Assembly (NCBI GenBank): GCA_040510575.1
Contig: JBEVIU010000080.1
Coordinates: 1 to 20,163 of the forward strand
Direction of reading: 5' to 3'
From: DASUMF01 sp040510575
GTDB lineage: Bacteria; Actinomycetota; Acidimicrobiia; IMCC26256; DASPTH01
DNA length: 20,163 bases
Numbering within the stretch: the stretch's first letter is position 1; the number at the start of each line of letters is the position of its first letter. The notes under the pieces were generated by a model that searched no databases, was not told where the DNA came from, and saw only the letters and a list, made by a program, of their open reading frames with translations. Both the position numbers and the translations under genes were made by a program. Shown here piece after piece: positions 13,765-20,163 of the stretch.

Positions 13765-14657
13765 CCGTCGGTGCCGCCCTGTTCTCGTAGGAACTGCTCG
13801 ACCTCGTCGACGAGCTCGTCGGCCGACGGGATCGGGCCGTCGGGGAAGGCCGGGTCGTCGCCCGTGCCCGCGTGATCGGCGTCGTAGCGCGCCTCGAGCT
13901 CGCGCACGTAGGCGAGCATCTCGTCGTTGTCGCCGAGCGCCCGGTCGACTTGGGCCCGCCACAGCTCGGTGAGCTGATCGAGGCGGTCGAGGGCGAGCGG
14001 GAGTCGGGCCACGGAGGCGAGCCGCTGCAGCAGCGCGCGGGTGGCCGGCGGGTTCGGCGGGTTGGCCACGTAGTGCGGAACCGGCGCCCACAGCGACACG
14101 GTGTCGAGGCCAGCGCTGCGGCACCGGTCGGTCAGGACCCCCACGATCCCGGTCGGTCCCTCGTAGCGCGACGCGACCAGACCGAGGGTCTCGTCGAGCT
14201 CGGGATCGGTCGACGTGCCGGTGACGCGAGTGGCCCGGGTGTGCGGCACGTCGCCGAGGAGCGCGCCCAGGGTCACGACGGTCGTGCAACTCGTCTCACG
14301 CGCGACGTCGATGATCCCGTCGCAGTACGACTGCCAGCGCAGGTTGGGCTCGATGCCGCGTACGACGACCACGTCGCGATCGCGCCACCTCGTCGCGTAG
14401 CACGCGTGCTCGGGCCATTGGATCGCCGTCGCGACGCCGTTGTTGATCTCGACGCGGGGTCGCCGCGACTGGTAGTCGACGTGCTCGTCGGAGTCGATCG
14501 TCGCGAACGGCGCGGGATCGGGCATGTCGCTGTGCTGCACGAGCCAGTCGGCCGCACCGCTCGCGGCGTCGCCGGCGTCGTTCCAGCCTTCGAAGGCCGC
14601 GACGAGCAGCGGCTCACGGAGTGTCGGGCGTTGCTCCCAATGGAGGCCGTCGGCCAT
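13761..14657 (-). CDS. PAC2 family protein (proteasome assembly chaperone-like)
   Basis: The 298-residue protein has the PAC2 arrangement: an opening LLVAAFEGWNDAGDAAS, a DVVVVRGIEPNLRWQSYCD segment, VTLGALLGDVPHTRATRVTG with the characteristic L-x-DVPHTR motif, and PVPHYVANPPNPPAT. The C-terminal part (from about 230) is helical and acidic (VRELEARYDAD, DELVDEVEQFLREQ). Known for the family: related to eukaryotic and archaeal proteasome assembly chaperones; actinobacterial members are conserved but of unproven function. No proteasome gene is in this window. ATG 14657 follows a TAGGCT box by six bases, and the last codons overlap the start of doxX. Confidence 0.87.
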   Translation of the reverse strand: MADGLHWEQRPTLREPLLVAAFEGWNDAGDAASGAADWLVQHSDMPDPAPFATIDSDEHVDYQSRRPRVEINNGVATAIQWPEHACYATRWRDRDVVVVRGIEPNLRWQSYCDGIIDVARETSCTTVVTLGALLGDVPHTRATRVTGTSTDPELDETLGLVASRYEGPTGIVGVLTDRCRSAGLDTVSLWAPVPHYVANPPNPPATRALLQRLASVARLPLALDRLDQLTELWRAQVDRALGDNDEMLAYVRELEARYDADHAGTGDDPAFPDGPIPSADELVDEVEQFLREQGGTDG

Positions 14658-14663
14658 CGCGGA

Positions 14664-14669
14664 AGCCTA
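14664..14669 (-). promoter_or_regulatory. -10 box TAGGCT, probable leaderless promoter of the PAC2 gene
   Basis: On the minus strand TAGGCT is followed by six bases (TCCGCG) and ATG 14657. It lies in the 60-base gap after whiB, so PAC2-doxX can be transcribed independently of whiB. Confidence 0.55.
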
Positions 14670-14717
14670 CGGGACCTGCTCGCAGGGGGAATTTGGCCCT
14701 GAGGGCGACGTTCGGGG

Positions 14718-15068
14718 TCAGGCGACGCGGGGAGCGCGAGGTGCAACGGGCGTGCCGTTGCCCTTGGGGTATCGCGCGACGCGCCCGACGGGCATGTCGA
14801 CGCGGTAGCCGGCGGCGGCTCGCTCCTCTTCGGACTCGCCACCCCAGTAGCCGTACTCGCGGTTCTCGCGGGCCCAGTCACGGCAGGGCGAGATCACGGC
14901 GCAGGCGTTGCAGACGGCGCGCGCCTTGGCCTCGCGGACGCTGCGCGTCTCCGGCCGTTCGCCTGCCGGGGCGAAGAAGAGCTCGTTCTGGCCTCGACAA
15001 GCAGCGCTGTCGGTCCAGGCGAGCGGCCCCGTGAAGATCAGGCTGGTGATGGTCTCAGTTGCGGACAC
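14718..15068 (-). CDS. WhiB-family iron-sulfur transcriptional regulator
   Basis: The 116-residue protein has the four cysteines of the WhiB [4Fe-4S] cluster at C24, C53, C56 and C62 (C-x28-C-x2-C-x5-C). The turn EYGYWGGESEEER (71-83) is the G-x-W-GG motif that contacts the sigma factor, here with Tyr at the variable position. The C-terminus is Lys/Arg-rich (VGRVARYPKGNG) and would reach DNA. Known role: binding to region 4 of the main sigma factor and redox- or NO-sensitive control of transcription; restricted to actinobacteria and their phages. I cannot place it in a WhiB1-7 subgroup. GTG 15068 has a GGGGG tract as a possible ribosome binding site; an in-frame upstream GTG would need to cross the hairpin. 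Confidence 0.93.
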   Translation of the reverse strand: MSATETITSLIFTGPLAWTDSAACRGQNELFFAPAGERPETRSVREAKARAVCNACAVISPCRDWARENREYGYWGGESEEERAAAGYRVDMPVGRVARYPKGNGTPVAPRAPRVA

Positions 15069-15125
15069 CCGGAAACCCCCGTGCGTGTTGGTCGTTGCCC
15101 CCGACGAACTGCGTGGAAAGCGGGA

Positions 15126-15166
15126 GAATCGGGGAGCCGGTGGGGGGGACACCGACTCCCCGATTC
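15126..15166. promoter_or_regulatory. 41-base long hairpin between whiB and the LysR gene
   Basis: A perfect 11-bp outer stem, GAATCGGGGAG (15126-15136) with CTCCCCGATTC (15156-15166), is followed by a C/A mismatch and a second 5-bp stem CGGTG/CACCG closing a GGGGGGA loop. It ends 58 bases before the whiB start. It may be a leader structure in whiB mRNA or a double-stranded operator shared by the divergent genes. It is not a terminator of either gene. Confidence 0.65.
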
Positions 15167-15214
15167 GTCCTGCGTGCACCATGATCGCGGACCTCGGTGA
15201 ATCTGTCCAACAGT

Positions 15215-15220
15215 TAGGAT
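15215..15220 (+). promoter_or_regulatory. -10 box TAGGAT upstream of the LysR gene
   Basis: TAGGAT lies within the divergent spacer, and the minus strand carries TTGGAC at 15205-15210, a candidate -35 for whiB. In-frame ATG 15223 and GTG 15226 lie too close to the box for translation from them to be clear, so a leader of about 90 bases to ATG 15319 is preferred. Confidence 0.4.
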
Positions 15221-15318
15221 GGATGGTGACCATCGGGATTGACGATGCTGACGGGAGACCGTTGCAGGCCATGAGTCGCGGGCCTCGCGGGTGTCCACGC
15301 AGTGCGGGAGGGCTGTTC

Positions 15319-16248
15319 ATGGTGTTGCTGCGTCACCTCGAGACGCTCCTCGCGATCGCCGAGGAGGGCTCGTTCACCGCCGCCGCGGACGCGCTCAACA
15401 CGGTGCAGTCGAACGTGTCGGACCAGGTCCGCCAGCTCGAGCAGGAGCTCGGCGTCCCACTGCTCGTGCGGGGACGGCGCGGCGCGGAGCCGACCGAGTT
15501 CGGCGCGGTGGTGCTCGACCGCGCCCGTCGCGTGCAGCGCGAGCTCGACGCCATGCGCGCTGATCTCTCGATGCTCCAAGGGCTCGAGGCCGGGCACGCC
15601 AAGCTCGGCGTGGTGGGCACGGCGAGCCGCTGGCTCGTCCCGGCCCTCGCTGCCGATCTTCGTCAGCGCGCGCCCGGTGTGCGGCTCCGCATCAACGAAG
15701 GTGCGTCGGAACGATTGTTCGCGGAGGTGCTCGAGGGCGAGCTCGCGCAGGCCGTCGTCACCGAGCCGGTCGAAGACCGGCGCCTCGTCGTCGATCACCT
15801 GCTCGAAGAAGCGTTGGTCGCGCTCGTCGGCCCCGGCGTGGAGCTCGGCCCCGGACCGGTGGCGCTGGCGGCGGTGGCCGACCTTCGTCTGGTGCTCCCG
15901 CCGATGCGCAATCCCTTGCGCATGGAGCTCGAGGCGGTGGCGGAGTCGCAGGGGCTCACGCTGCGGGTGCCGCTCGAGGTCGAGGGCATCCGCTTGATCG
16001 CCGACATGGTCGCGGCGGGTGACTTCGCGTCGATCCTGCCCGAGACCGCGGTCCCACCTGAGCTCGGCGCGCTCCACGCGATCGAGATCGCCAACATGCC
16101 GCCACGCCGACTCGCGATCGTGAGCGCGCGCGACGTGCAGCTGTCGCTCGCCGATCGCGCGGTGCGTGAGAGCGTGGAACGAATCGTTGCCGGGCGCGCG
16201 ACTACGCGGCGGGATCCGGCACGGGCGCGCCGCGTCCGGCCCGCGTGA
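15319..16248 (+). CDS. LysR-family transcriptional regulator
   Basis: The 309-residue protein starts with a winged helix-turn-helix (LETLLAIAEEGSFTAAADAL, 7-26, then SNVSDQVRQLEQELGVPLLVRG, 31-52) and a linker helix. A periplasmic-binding-protein-like effector domain follows from about 90 (GHAKLGVVGTASRWLVPALA) to about 290. Known role: DNA-binding tetramer that responds to a small co-inducer; the ligand is unknown. ATG 15319 has a strong GGGAGGG site six bases upstream, favouring it over in-frame starts 32 codons upstream. It is divergent from whiB, so autoregulation and whiB control are possible. Its last 47 bases overlap the tail of the convergent PAP2 gene. Confidence 0.88.
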   Translation: MVLLRHLETLLAIAEEGSFTAAADALNTVQSNVSDQVRQLEQELGVPLLVRGRRGAEPTEFGAVVLDRARRVQRELDAMRADLSMLQGLEAGHAKLGVVGTASRWLVPALAADLRQRAPGVRLRINEGASERLFAEVLEGELAQAVVTEPVEDRRLVVDHLLEEALVALVGPGVELGPGPVALAAVADLRLVLPPMRNPLRMELEAVAESQGLTLRVPLEVEGIRLIADMVAAGDFASILPETAVPPELGALHAIEIANMPPRRLAIVSARDVQLSLADRAVRESVERIVAGRATTRRDPARARRVRPA

Positions 16249-17077
16249 ACGCGCGCGCGGTGAGGTAGCCGATCCCGAGCACGGCAAAGCCCGCGACCGC
16301 GTCGAGCAGGTAGTGGTTCGCGCTCACCACGATCGCGGTCACGGTGAGCACGGGATACAACCCTGCGAGCACCTTCGCCCACCGACGGCGCAGACGGGGC
16401 ACCAGTGCGCTCGCGCACCACAACGCCCACGCGCAGTGGACGCTCGGCATCGCCGCGTACTGGTTCGAGATCTTGTTCACCGCGCCGGAGTTGAACGACC
16501 AGAACGCAGGGTCCTTGGCGAGGGTGTCCTCGTAGTCGTAGGTGCCCGCGCAGGCGAGCTTCGGGTGCGCGTCGCAGTGCTCGGGCAGCAGCCGCGGCGG
16601 CATGAGCGGGAAGAGCGCGAAGCCGATGAGGGCCAGCCCGGTGGCGACCCCGAGCGTGTTGCGCCAGAGCGGGTAGTCGTTGGTCCACCGGCGGAAGAGG
16701 TAGATCATCACCCCGCCCGTGGCGATGAAGTGCAGCGATCCGTAGAAGTAGTTCGCGAAGATGATCAGCGGGCGCACGCCGAGGGCCCACGACTGGATCG
16801 ACTCCTCGATGTCGATCCCGAGCGTCTTCTGCAGGCGGATCAGATCACGCGCGTGGTTGAACGCCTCCGCCGCGTTGCCGTGGTTGAGGTTTCGAATCCC
16901 GGAGTACAGCAGGTAGAACGCGAGCACCGCGAGGATCTCGACCCACCAGTACAGGTGGTGGCCGTCACGGAGGCGACGCCCGCCCGGAAGACGCCGACGC
17001 ACCGGCGTCGCAACATCCGTGGACGGAGTGGGCGCAGGCTCCTCGCCCGAGGGGCCGGGGCGTTCGGTGACGCTCAT
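16202..17077 (-). CDS. PAP2 superfamily membrane phosphatase/transferase (Aur1/inositol-phosphoceramide-synthase-like)
   Basis: The 291-residue integral membrane protein has a disordered Pro-rich N-terminus (about 1-40), about six membrane segments and the PAP2_3 motif set. FPLMPPRLLP lies near 156-165. Catalytic motif 2 is AMPSVHCAWALW, with H214, and motif 3 is NHYLLDAVAG, with H255 and D259. Known for the family: a phospho-His intermediate in phosphatidate/polyprenyl-PP phosphatases or head-group transferases such as inositol-phosphoceramide synthase. Several actinobacterial relatives are uncharacterised. ATG 17077 overlaps the stop of the preceding gene (ATGA), so translation is probably coupled. 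Confidence 0.85.
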   Translation of the reverse strand: MSVTERPGPSGEEPAPTPSTDVATPVRRRLPGGRRLRDGHHLYWWVEILAVLAFYLLYSGIRNLNHGNAAEAFNHARDLIRLQKTLGIDIEESIQSWALGVRPLIIFANYFYGSLHFIATGGVMIYLFRRWTNDYPLWRNTLGVATGLALIGFALFPLMPPRLLPEHCDAHPKLACAGTYDYEDTLAKDPAFWSFNSGAVNKISNQYAAMPSVHCAWALWCASALVPRLRRRWAKVLAGLYPVLTVTAIVVSANHYLLDAVAGFAVLGIGYLTARAFTRAGRGAPVPDPAA

Positions 17078-18126
17078 TGCGTGGGCGCGGGTGCGTGCAC
17101 CTCAGTGTCAGTCGCGTCGTCGCCGGTGTCTTCATCGGCGTCGGCTCCGTTTCGGTGGCCGACGGCGAACGCCGGCGCGCCGAGCAGGCTGACGAGCAGC
17201 GTCATCCCGTACCAGAGCAGGCCCACCCCGATCGCCTTGCCGGTGGGCACACCCAGCGGATGGAGCAGCAGCACGAGGAGGCCTTCGCGGATGCCGAGTC
17301 CGCCGAGCGAGATCGGGAGGACCTGCGCCATCGCGACCGCGGGGATGAACGCGAGCACGGCGCCGTTCGGGATCGACACGCCGAGTGCGTGGACCGCGCA
17401 CCAGACCGCCGCCACCACCGACGCCTGGTAGGCGACGGCCGCGACGAGCACGCTCACGGCTCGGCGGGGCTCGCGCCGGAGACGGTCGACCCCGGTGTGC
17501 ACCGCGCCCACGAAGCGCATCCAGTTCTGGTGCTTCTCGAACCGCCCGGCGAGATCGGGGTGGCCGGCGACGAACAACACCACCATCAGCGCGATGACGG
17601 TCGCGCCCGCGATCGCGATCGAGATCCAGGCATGGGGAAGCTCGAGCAGCGAAGGCTTGATGAGCACACCGATCACGGTGAGCAGGGGCAACGCGACGAA
17701 GCCGGTGAGCCGCTCGATCGCCACCGACGCGAACGCCACATCACTGCCCGCGGTCTTCGAGGATCGGCTCACGCGCAGGACGTCGCCCCCGATGGTGGAC
17801 GGCAGGACGTTCCCCACGAACTGGCCGGCGAGGTAGTGCGACAACAGCGTGCGCAGACCGATGTCGACGTCGAACACCGCGAGGACGCGCTGCCAGCGCC
17901 ACGCCGACAGGACGAAGCCGCCGAAGGTGAGCGCGAGCGCTGCGAAGAAGAAGGTGAGCGTGCCCGCGTGGGTGTCCTTGGGCTCGACGCTGCCGGCCGG
18001 GATCTTGGTGACGAGGAAGGCGAGCAGCGCGGCGCTCACGAGGAGGCGCAGGCAGATCTTGACCAGCGCCATCCGGCGGGAGCGCTGAGCGTCGTCCCGC
18101 GCGCGCACGCGTTGGGTTGCTGCCAT
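17074..18126 (-). CDS. Lysylphosphatidylglycerol-synthase-type membrane protein (UPF0104/flippase-like)
   Basis: The 350-residue protein has about eight membrane segments and matches the LPG_synthase_TM pattern: a basic N-terminus, SHYLAGQFVGNVLPSTIGGD near the first third and MAQVLPISLGGLGIREGLL in the last third. The C-terminus is acidic (ADADEDTGDDATDTEV). The aminoacyl-transferase (GNAT-like) domain of MprF is absent, so it is the membrane half alone. Known for the family: lipid flipping; stand-alone forms occur in many actinobacteria near glycosyltransferases. The substrate is unknown. It is the first gene of a pair with the PAP2 gene, with ATG 18126 eight bases after a TAACAT box. Confidence 0.85.
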   Translation of the reverse strand: MAATQRVRARDDAQRSRRMALVKICLRLLVSAALLAFLVTKIPAGSVEPKDTHAGTLTFFFAALALTFGGFVLSAWRWQRVLAVFDVDIGLRTLLSHYLAGQFVGNVLPSTIGGDVLRVSRSSKTAGSDVAFASVAIERLTGFVALPLLTVIGVLIKPSLLELPHAWISIAIAGATVIALMVVLFVAGHPDLAGRFEKHQNWMRFVGAVHTGVDRLRREPRRAVSVLVAAVAYQASVVAAVWCAVHALGVSIPNGAVLAFIPAVAMAQVLPISLGGLGIREGLLVLLLHPLGVPTGKAIGVGLLWYGMTLLVSLLGAPAFAVGHRNGADADEDTGDDATDTEVHAPAPTQ

Positions 18127-18134
18127 TGGCAAGC

Positions 18135-18140
18135 ATGTTA
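18135..18140 (-). promoter_or_regulatory. -10 box TAACAT, probable leaderless promoter of the membrane pair
   Basis: On the minus strand TAACAT is followed by eight bases (GCTTGCCA) and ATG 18126, without a ribosome binding site. Confidence 0.5.
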
Positions 18141-18171
18141 GGCAGTCGGATCCGGGCCACCGCCCCGGGCG

Positions 18172-18177
18172 TAGATT
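18172..18177 (+). promoter_or_regulatory. -10 box TAGATT, probable leaderless promoter of the hydrolase
   Basis: TAGATT is followed by six bases (GCGCCG) and GTG 18184. It is divergent from the TAACAT promoter 32 bases away, so both fit inside a 57-base intergenic region. Confidence 0.55.
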
Positions 18178-18183
18178 GCGCCG

Positions 18184-19053
18184 GTGCAGGGAACCGCAGG
18201 GTCGCGGCCGGCCTTCTCGTCCTCGGTCAGCGAGGAACGGATCGTCGTCGACGACGGCGTCGGCCTGGCCACCGTCGTGGCCGGCGATCCGGCCGCGCCG
18301 GGGCTGCTCCTCGTGCACGGGTTCGGTGGGGCCAAGGAGGACTTCGCCGACCATCTCGACGCCCTGGCGGTGGATCACCGGGTGGCGACGTTCGACCATC
18401 GGGGTCATGGCGCCAGCGACCACCCCGACGATCCGGCGGCGTACACCCTCGATCGGCTCGGTGCCGACGTGCGGGCCGTCGCCGAGGCCCTGGAGTTGCG
18501 TGACCTTCGCCTGCTCGGCCACTCGATGGGCGGGATGGCCCTGCGCCGTGCCGTGCTCGAGGACCCGTCGGTCGGTCGAGCGCTCGTGTTCATGGACACG
18601 TCACCTGGCGCCCCGCCCGGGATCGATCCGGAGATCGTCGCCCTTGGCGCCGAGATCGCGCGCACCCACGGCATGGGCACCCTCAAGGAGGTGTCCGACG
18701 AGCTCGACCCGCTCGGGTCGGAGGCGTACCAACGGGTGGTCGCGGAGCGCCCTGGGTTCCGCGAGTACGCCGCCGCCAAGTGGGCGTCGCTGTCGCCGGT
18801 GATGTGGGCGACGCTCGCGGTCGAGATCACACGCCAAGCCGATCAGCTCGACGAGCTGGCGGCCGCGGTCACCGTGCCCACCCTCGTGCTCGTGGGCGAC
18901 CAGGACCGCGAGTTCGCCGGGCCGTCACGCTCGATCGCAGAAGCGGTGCCGGGCGCGACGCTCGTCGAGATCCCCGACGCCGGTCATTCGCCGCAGTTCG
19001 AGAACCCCATCGTGTGGCTCGCGGCGCTGCGCACGTTCCTCGCGTCGCTCTGA
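18184..19053 (+). CDS. Alpha/beta-hydrolase fold enzyme
   Basis: The 289-residue protein is a complete alpha/beta hydrolase. The oxyanion loop is LLVHGFGG, followed by VATFDHRGHGASD and the nucleophile elbow LGHSMGG with S114. The acidic residue is in VGDQDREF and the catalytic His in DAGHSPQFE near the C-terminus. A cap region lies between residues 145 and 210. Known for the fold: esters, lactones or carbon-carbon bonds, with the substrate not predictable from these motifs. It lacks a signal peptide. GTG 18184 directly follows a TAGATT box. Confidence 0.9.
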   Translation: MQGTAGSRPAFSSSVSEERIVVDDGVGLATVVAGDPAAPGLLLVHGFGGAKEDFADHLDALAVDHRVATFDHRGHGASDHPDDPAAYTLDRLGADVRAVAEALELRDLRLLGHSMGGMALRRAVLEDPSVGRALVFMDTSPGAPPGIDPEIVALGAEIARTHGMGTLKEVSDELDPLGSEAYQRVVAERPGFREYAAAKWASLSPVMWATLAVEITRQADQLDELAAAVTVPTLVLVGDQDREFAGPSRSIAEAVPGATLVEIPDAGHSPQFENPIVWLAALRTFLASL

Positions 19054-19058
19054 CCCCA

Positions 19059-19081
19059 GCGCCCGCTGCGAAGACGGGCGC
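19059..19081. terminator. Bidirectional hairpin between convergent genes
   Basis: GCGCCCG and CGGGCGC form a perfect 7-bp stem with a 9-base loop, in the 29-base gap between the hydrolase stop and the thioesterase stop. No T-run on either side. Position makes it a likely shared terminator. Confidence 0.6.
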
Positions 19082-19082
19082 G

Positions 19083-19466
19083 TCATTCGCCGGTGGCCTT
19101 CTCCATGAAGCGCTCGCGCTCGACGATCACCCTCGTGATGCGGCCCGCCGCCACGAGGCCGTGACCGTCGCTCACCGACACGCGGAACGTGAGGCGCCGC
19201 CCTTCGATCGCTTCGAGCGTCGCCTCCGCTCGCACCTTGCCGCCCACGGGTGTGGGAGCGAGGTGGTCGAGCTGCACCCGGTATCCGACGCTCGTGGTGG
19301 CGTCGTCGAGCGTTCCCTCGATGGCGAGGACGGTTGCCTCTTCGGCGAGCCGCACGACGCGCGGAGTGGCCAGGACCGGGACGTCGCCGGTGTGGAGCGC
19401 GAGCGCAGTGTCGTCTTCCGACACGACGAGCGTCGCGGTGGCAGCCAGACCGGGTCGCAACGACAT
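19083..19466 (-). CDS. Hotdog-fold thioesterase, FlK (fluoroacetyl-CoA thioesterase)-like
   Basis: The 127-residue protein matches the FlK-type single hotdog domain. T34 (in VLATP), E42 and H68 (in LDHLAPTPVG) have exactly the T-to-E (8) and T-to-H (34) spacing of FlK's catalytic T42, E50 and H76. G61 and R112 also fall at the spacings of G69 and R120. The two lid phenylalanines of FlK (F33, F36) correspond to H25 and D28 here, so selectivity for fluoroacetyl-CoA is not expected. Known for the family: hydrolysis of short acyl-CoA; natural substrates of most members are unknown. ATG 19466 lies six bases after a TATCGT box and gives a protein beginning MSLRPGL. Confidence 0.83.
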   Translation of the reverse strand: MSLRPGLAATATLVVSEDDTALALHTGDVPVLATPRVVRLAEEATVLAIEGTLDDATTSVGYRVQLDHLAPTPVGGKVRAEATLEAIEGRRLTFRVSVSDGHGLVAAGRITRVIVERERFMEKATGE

Positions 19467-19471
19467 CGGCC

Positions 19472-19478
19472 TACGATA
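19472..19478. promoter_or_regulatory. Overlapping -10 boxes facing both ways between the thioesterase and tldD genes
   Basis: The 7 bases TACGATA hold TACGAT on the plus strand and TATCGT on the minus strand. The minus box is six bases from ATG 19466 and is a probable leaderless promoter; the plus box would give a leader of roughly 60 bases for tldD. Confidence 0.45.
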
Positions 19479-19541
19479 GACAACCCTCGGGGCCCGCGAT
19501 CCCATCCGTCGCCTGAGGGCCGAGCGAGGGAAAGGTTCTCC

Positions 19542-20163
19542 GTGATCGACGACGCGGTGCTCCAGCGCACCCTGCACGAAGCGTTGAGGAGTGGTGGTGA
19601 CTTCGCGGAGGTGTTCGCGGAGGACCGCAAGGTCGCCTCTGCCCGCCTCGACGACACCAAGGTCGAGGAGCTCGTGTCCGGTCGGGAGCGCGGCGCCGGC
19701 ATCCGGGTGGTGCGGGGCGACACCACGGGGTTCGCGCACACCGCCGACCTCAGCGAGGCCGGTCTGCGCACCGCCGCGGAGGCGGCCGCCGCGGCCGCGT
19801 CAGCCGCCGGTCCCGGCGAGACCCGGGTCGTGCCGCTCACACGTCGTGCGGTCACTCCCACCCACGAGGTCCGGGTGTTGCCCGAGACGGTGGAGAAGGT
19901 GCGGAAGGCCGAGATGCTCGAGCGGGCCGACCACGCGGCGCGCGCCGAGAGCGACTCGATCCGCCAGGTGAGCGCAACGTACGCGGACTCGCGCCGTCAA
20001 GTGCTCATCGCGAACTCCGACGGCCTCCTCGTCGGCGACGACCGCGTCCGCACCCGCTTCGGTGTCAACTGCGTCGCGGTCGGTGACACCGGGATGCAAA
20101 CGGGCTTCGAAGCGCCGGGTCGTACCGTCGGCTTCGAGCTCTTCGACGAGATCGAGCCGGAGG
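19542..20163 (+). CDS. TldD/PmbA-family metalloprotease, C-terminus missing
   Basis: Only the first 207 residues are present; the gene runs off the right edge. The sequence shows the N-terminal TldD/PmbA domain: DFAEVFAEDRK, VEELVSGRERGAGIRVVRGD, TTGFAHTADLSEAGLRTAAEAA and NSDGLLVGDDRVRTRFGVN. The metal-binding H-E-x3-H motif lies later in the family and is not in the window. Known role: the TldD-TldE heterodimer is a zinc protease that processes peptides such as microcin and CcdA antitoxin in enterobacteria, while actinobacterial copies are conserved but less studied. A partner gene would be expected to the right. GTG 19542 has a purine-rich site (GGGAAAGG) six bases upstream. Confidence 0.85.
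   Translation, partial: MIDDAVLQRTLHEALRSGGDFAEVFAEDRKVASARLDDTKVEELVSGRERGAGIRVVRGDTTGFAHTADLSEAGLRTAAEAAAAAASAAGPGETRVVPLTRRAVTPTHEVRVLPETVEKVRKAEMLERADHAARAESDSIRQVSATYADSRRQVLIANSDGLLVGDDRVRTRFGVNCVAVGDTGMQTGFEAPGRTVGFELFDEIEPE

Noticed and set aside
15126..15166. Rho-independent terminator in the whiB-lysR spacer
   Set aside because: Both neighbouring genes are transcribed away from it, and no T-run follows.
1..20163. A defence island, prophage, transposon or secondary-metabolite cluster
   Set aside because: Every gene of recognisable family is of housekeeping or envelope/lipid type, and no integrase, transposase, nuclease cassette or large synthase is present.

Overview
The window is strongly GC-rich, densely packed chromosomal DNA from an actinobacterium. 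The evidence is a WhiB-family Fe-S regulator, an amtB-glnK-glnD nitrogen operon, a HemQ-type chlorite dismutase-family protein, a WS/DGAT acyltransferase, a PAC2 protein, an LppX-like exported protein and frequent GTG starts. The mix of WhiB form, HemQ and TldD suggests an Acidimicrobiia-like lineage, but that placement is inference. I see no RNA gene, transposon, integrase, CRISPR array or phage gene, and no recognisable defence or biosynthetic cassette. This looks like ordinary core chromosome, and its most interesting signals are regulatory.

Layout. Positions 1-2062 hold a divergent glycosyltransferase pair: a left-truncated GT-C membrane enzyme on the minus strand and a GtrB/DPM1-like GT2 on the plus strand. 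Positions 2121-3930 hold an anchored LppX-like protein, hemQ and a small NIL-domain protein. Positions 4170-8223 are amtB, the PII gene glnK and glnD, preceded by about 240 bases with GlnR-like spaced motifs. Positions 8254-9454 hold a NUDIX hydrolase and a stand-alone cyclic-nucleotide-binding domain. The minus-strand pair at 9468-10498 is pyrE and an unknown gene. At 10538-11966 lies a wax ester synthase/DGAT gene broken by a frameshift in a (CG)5 run, followed by an M20 metallopeptidase to 13314. Positions 13324-15068 on the minus strand are whiB, a PAC2 protein and DoxX. A 250-base spacer with a large hairpin separates whiB from a divergent LysR regulator (15319-16248). Positions 16202-18126 on the minus strand are an LPG-synthase-type membrane protein and a PAP2/Aur1-like phosphatase. 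The right end has an alpha/beta hydrolase, a FlK-like hotdog thioesterase and the start of a TldD-family protease that runs off the window.

How the genes work together. The clearest functional unit is ammonium uptake and sensing: channel, PII protein and PII-modifying enzyme. The two glycosyltransferases at the left end would fit a pathway in which GT2 loads a sugar on polyprenyl phosphate and GT-C uses it. The PAP2 and LPG-synthase-type genes overlap by 4 bases and probably act on one envelope lipid or glycolipid.

The recurring pattern is promoter architecture. Eleven genes have a TANNNT box ending 6-8 bases before the chosen start codon and no evident ribosome binding site, the expected signature of leaderless mRNA. 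The other genes, including amtB, glnK, pyrE, lysR and tldD, carry visible purine-rich ribosome binding sites.
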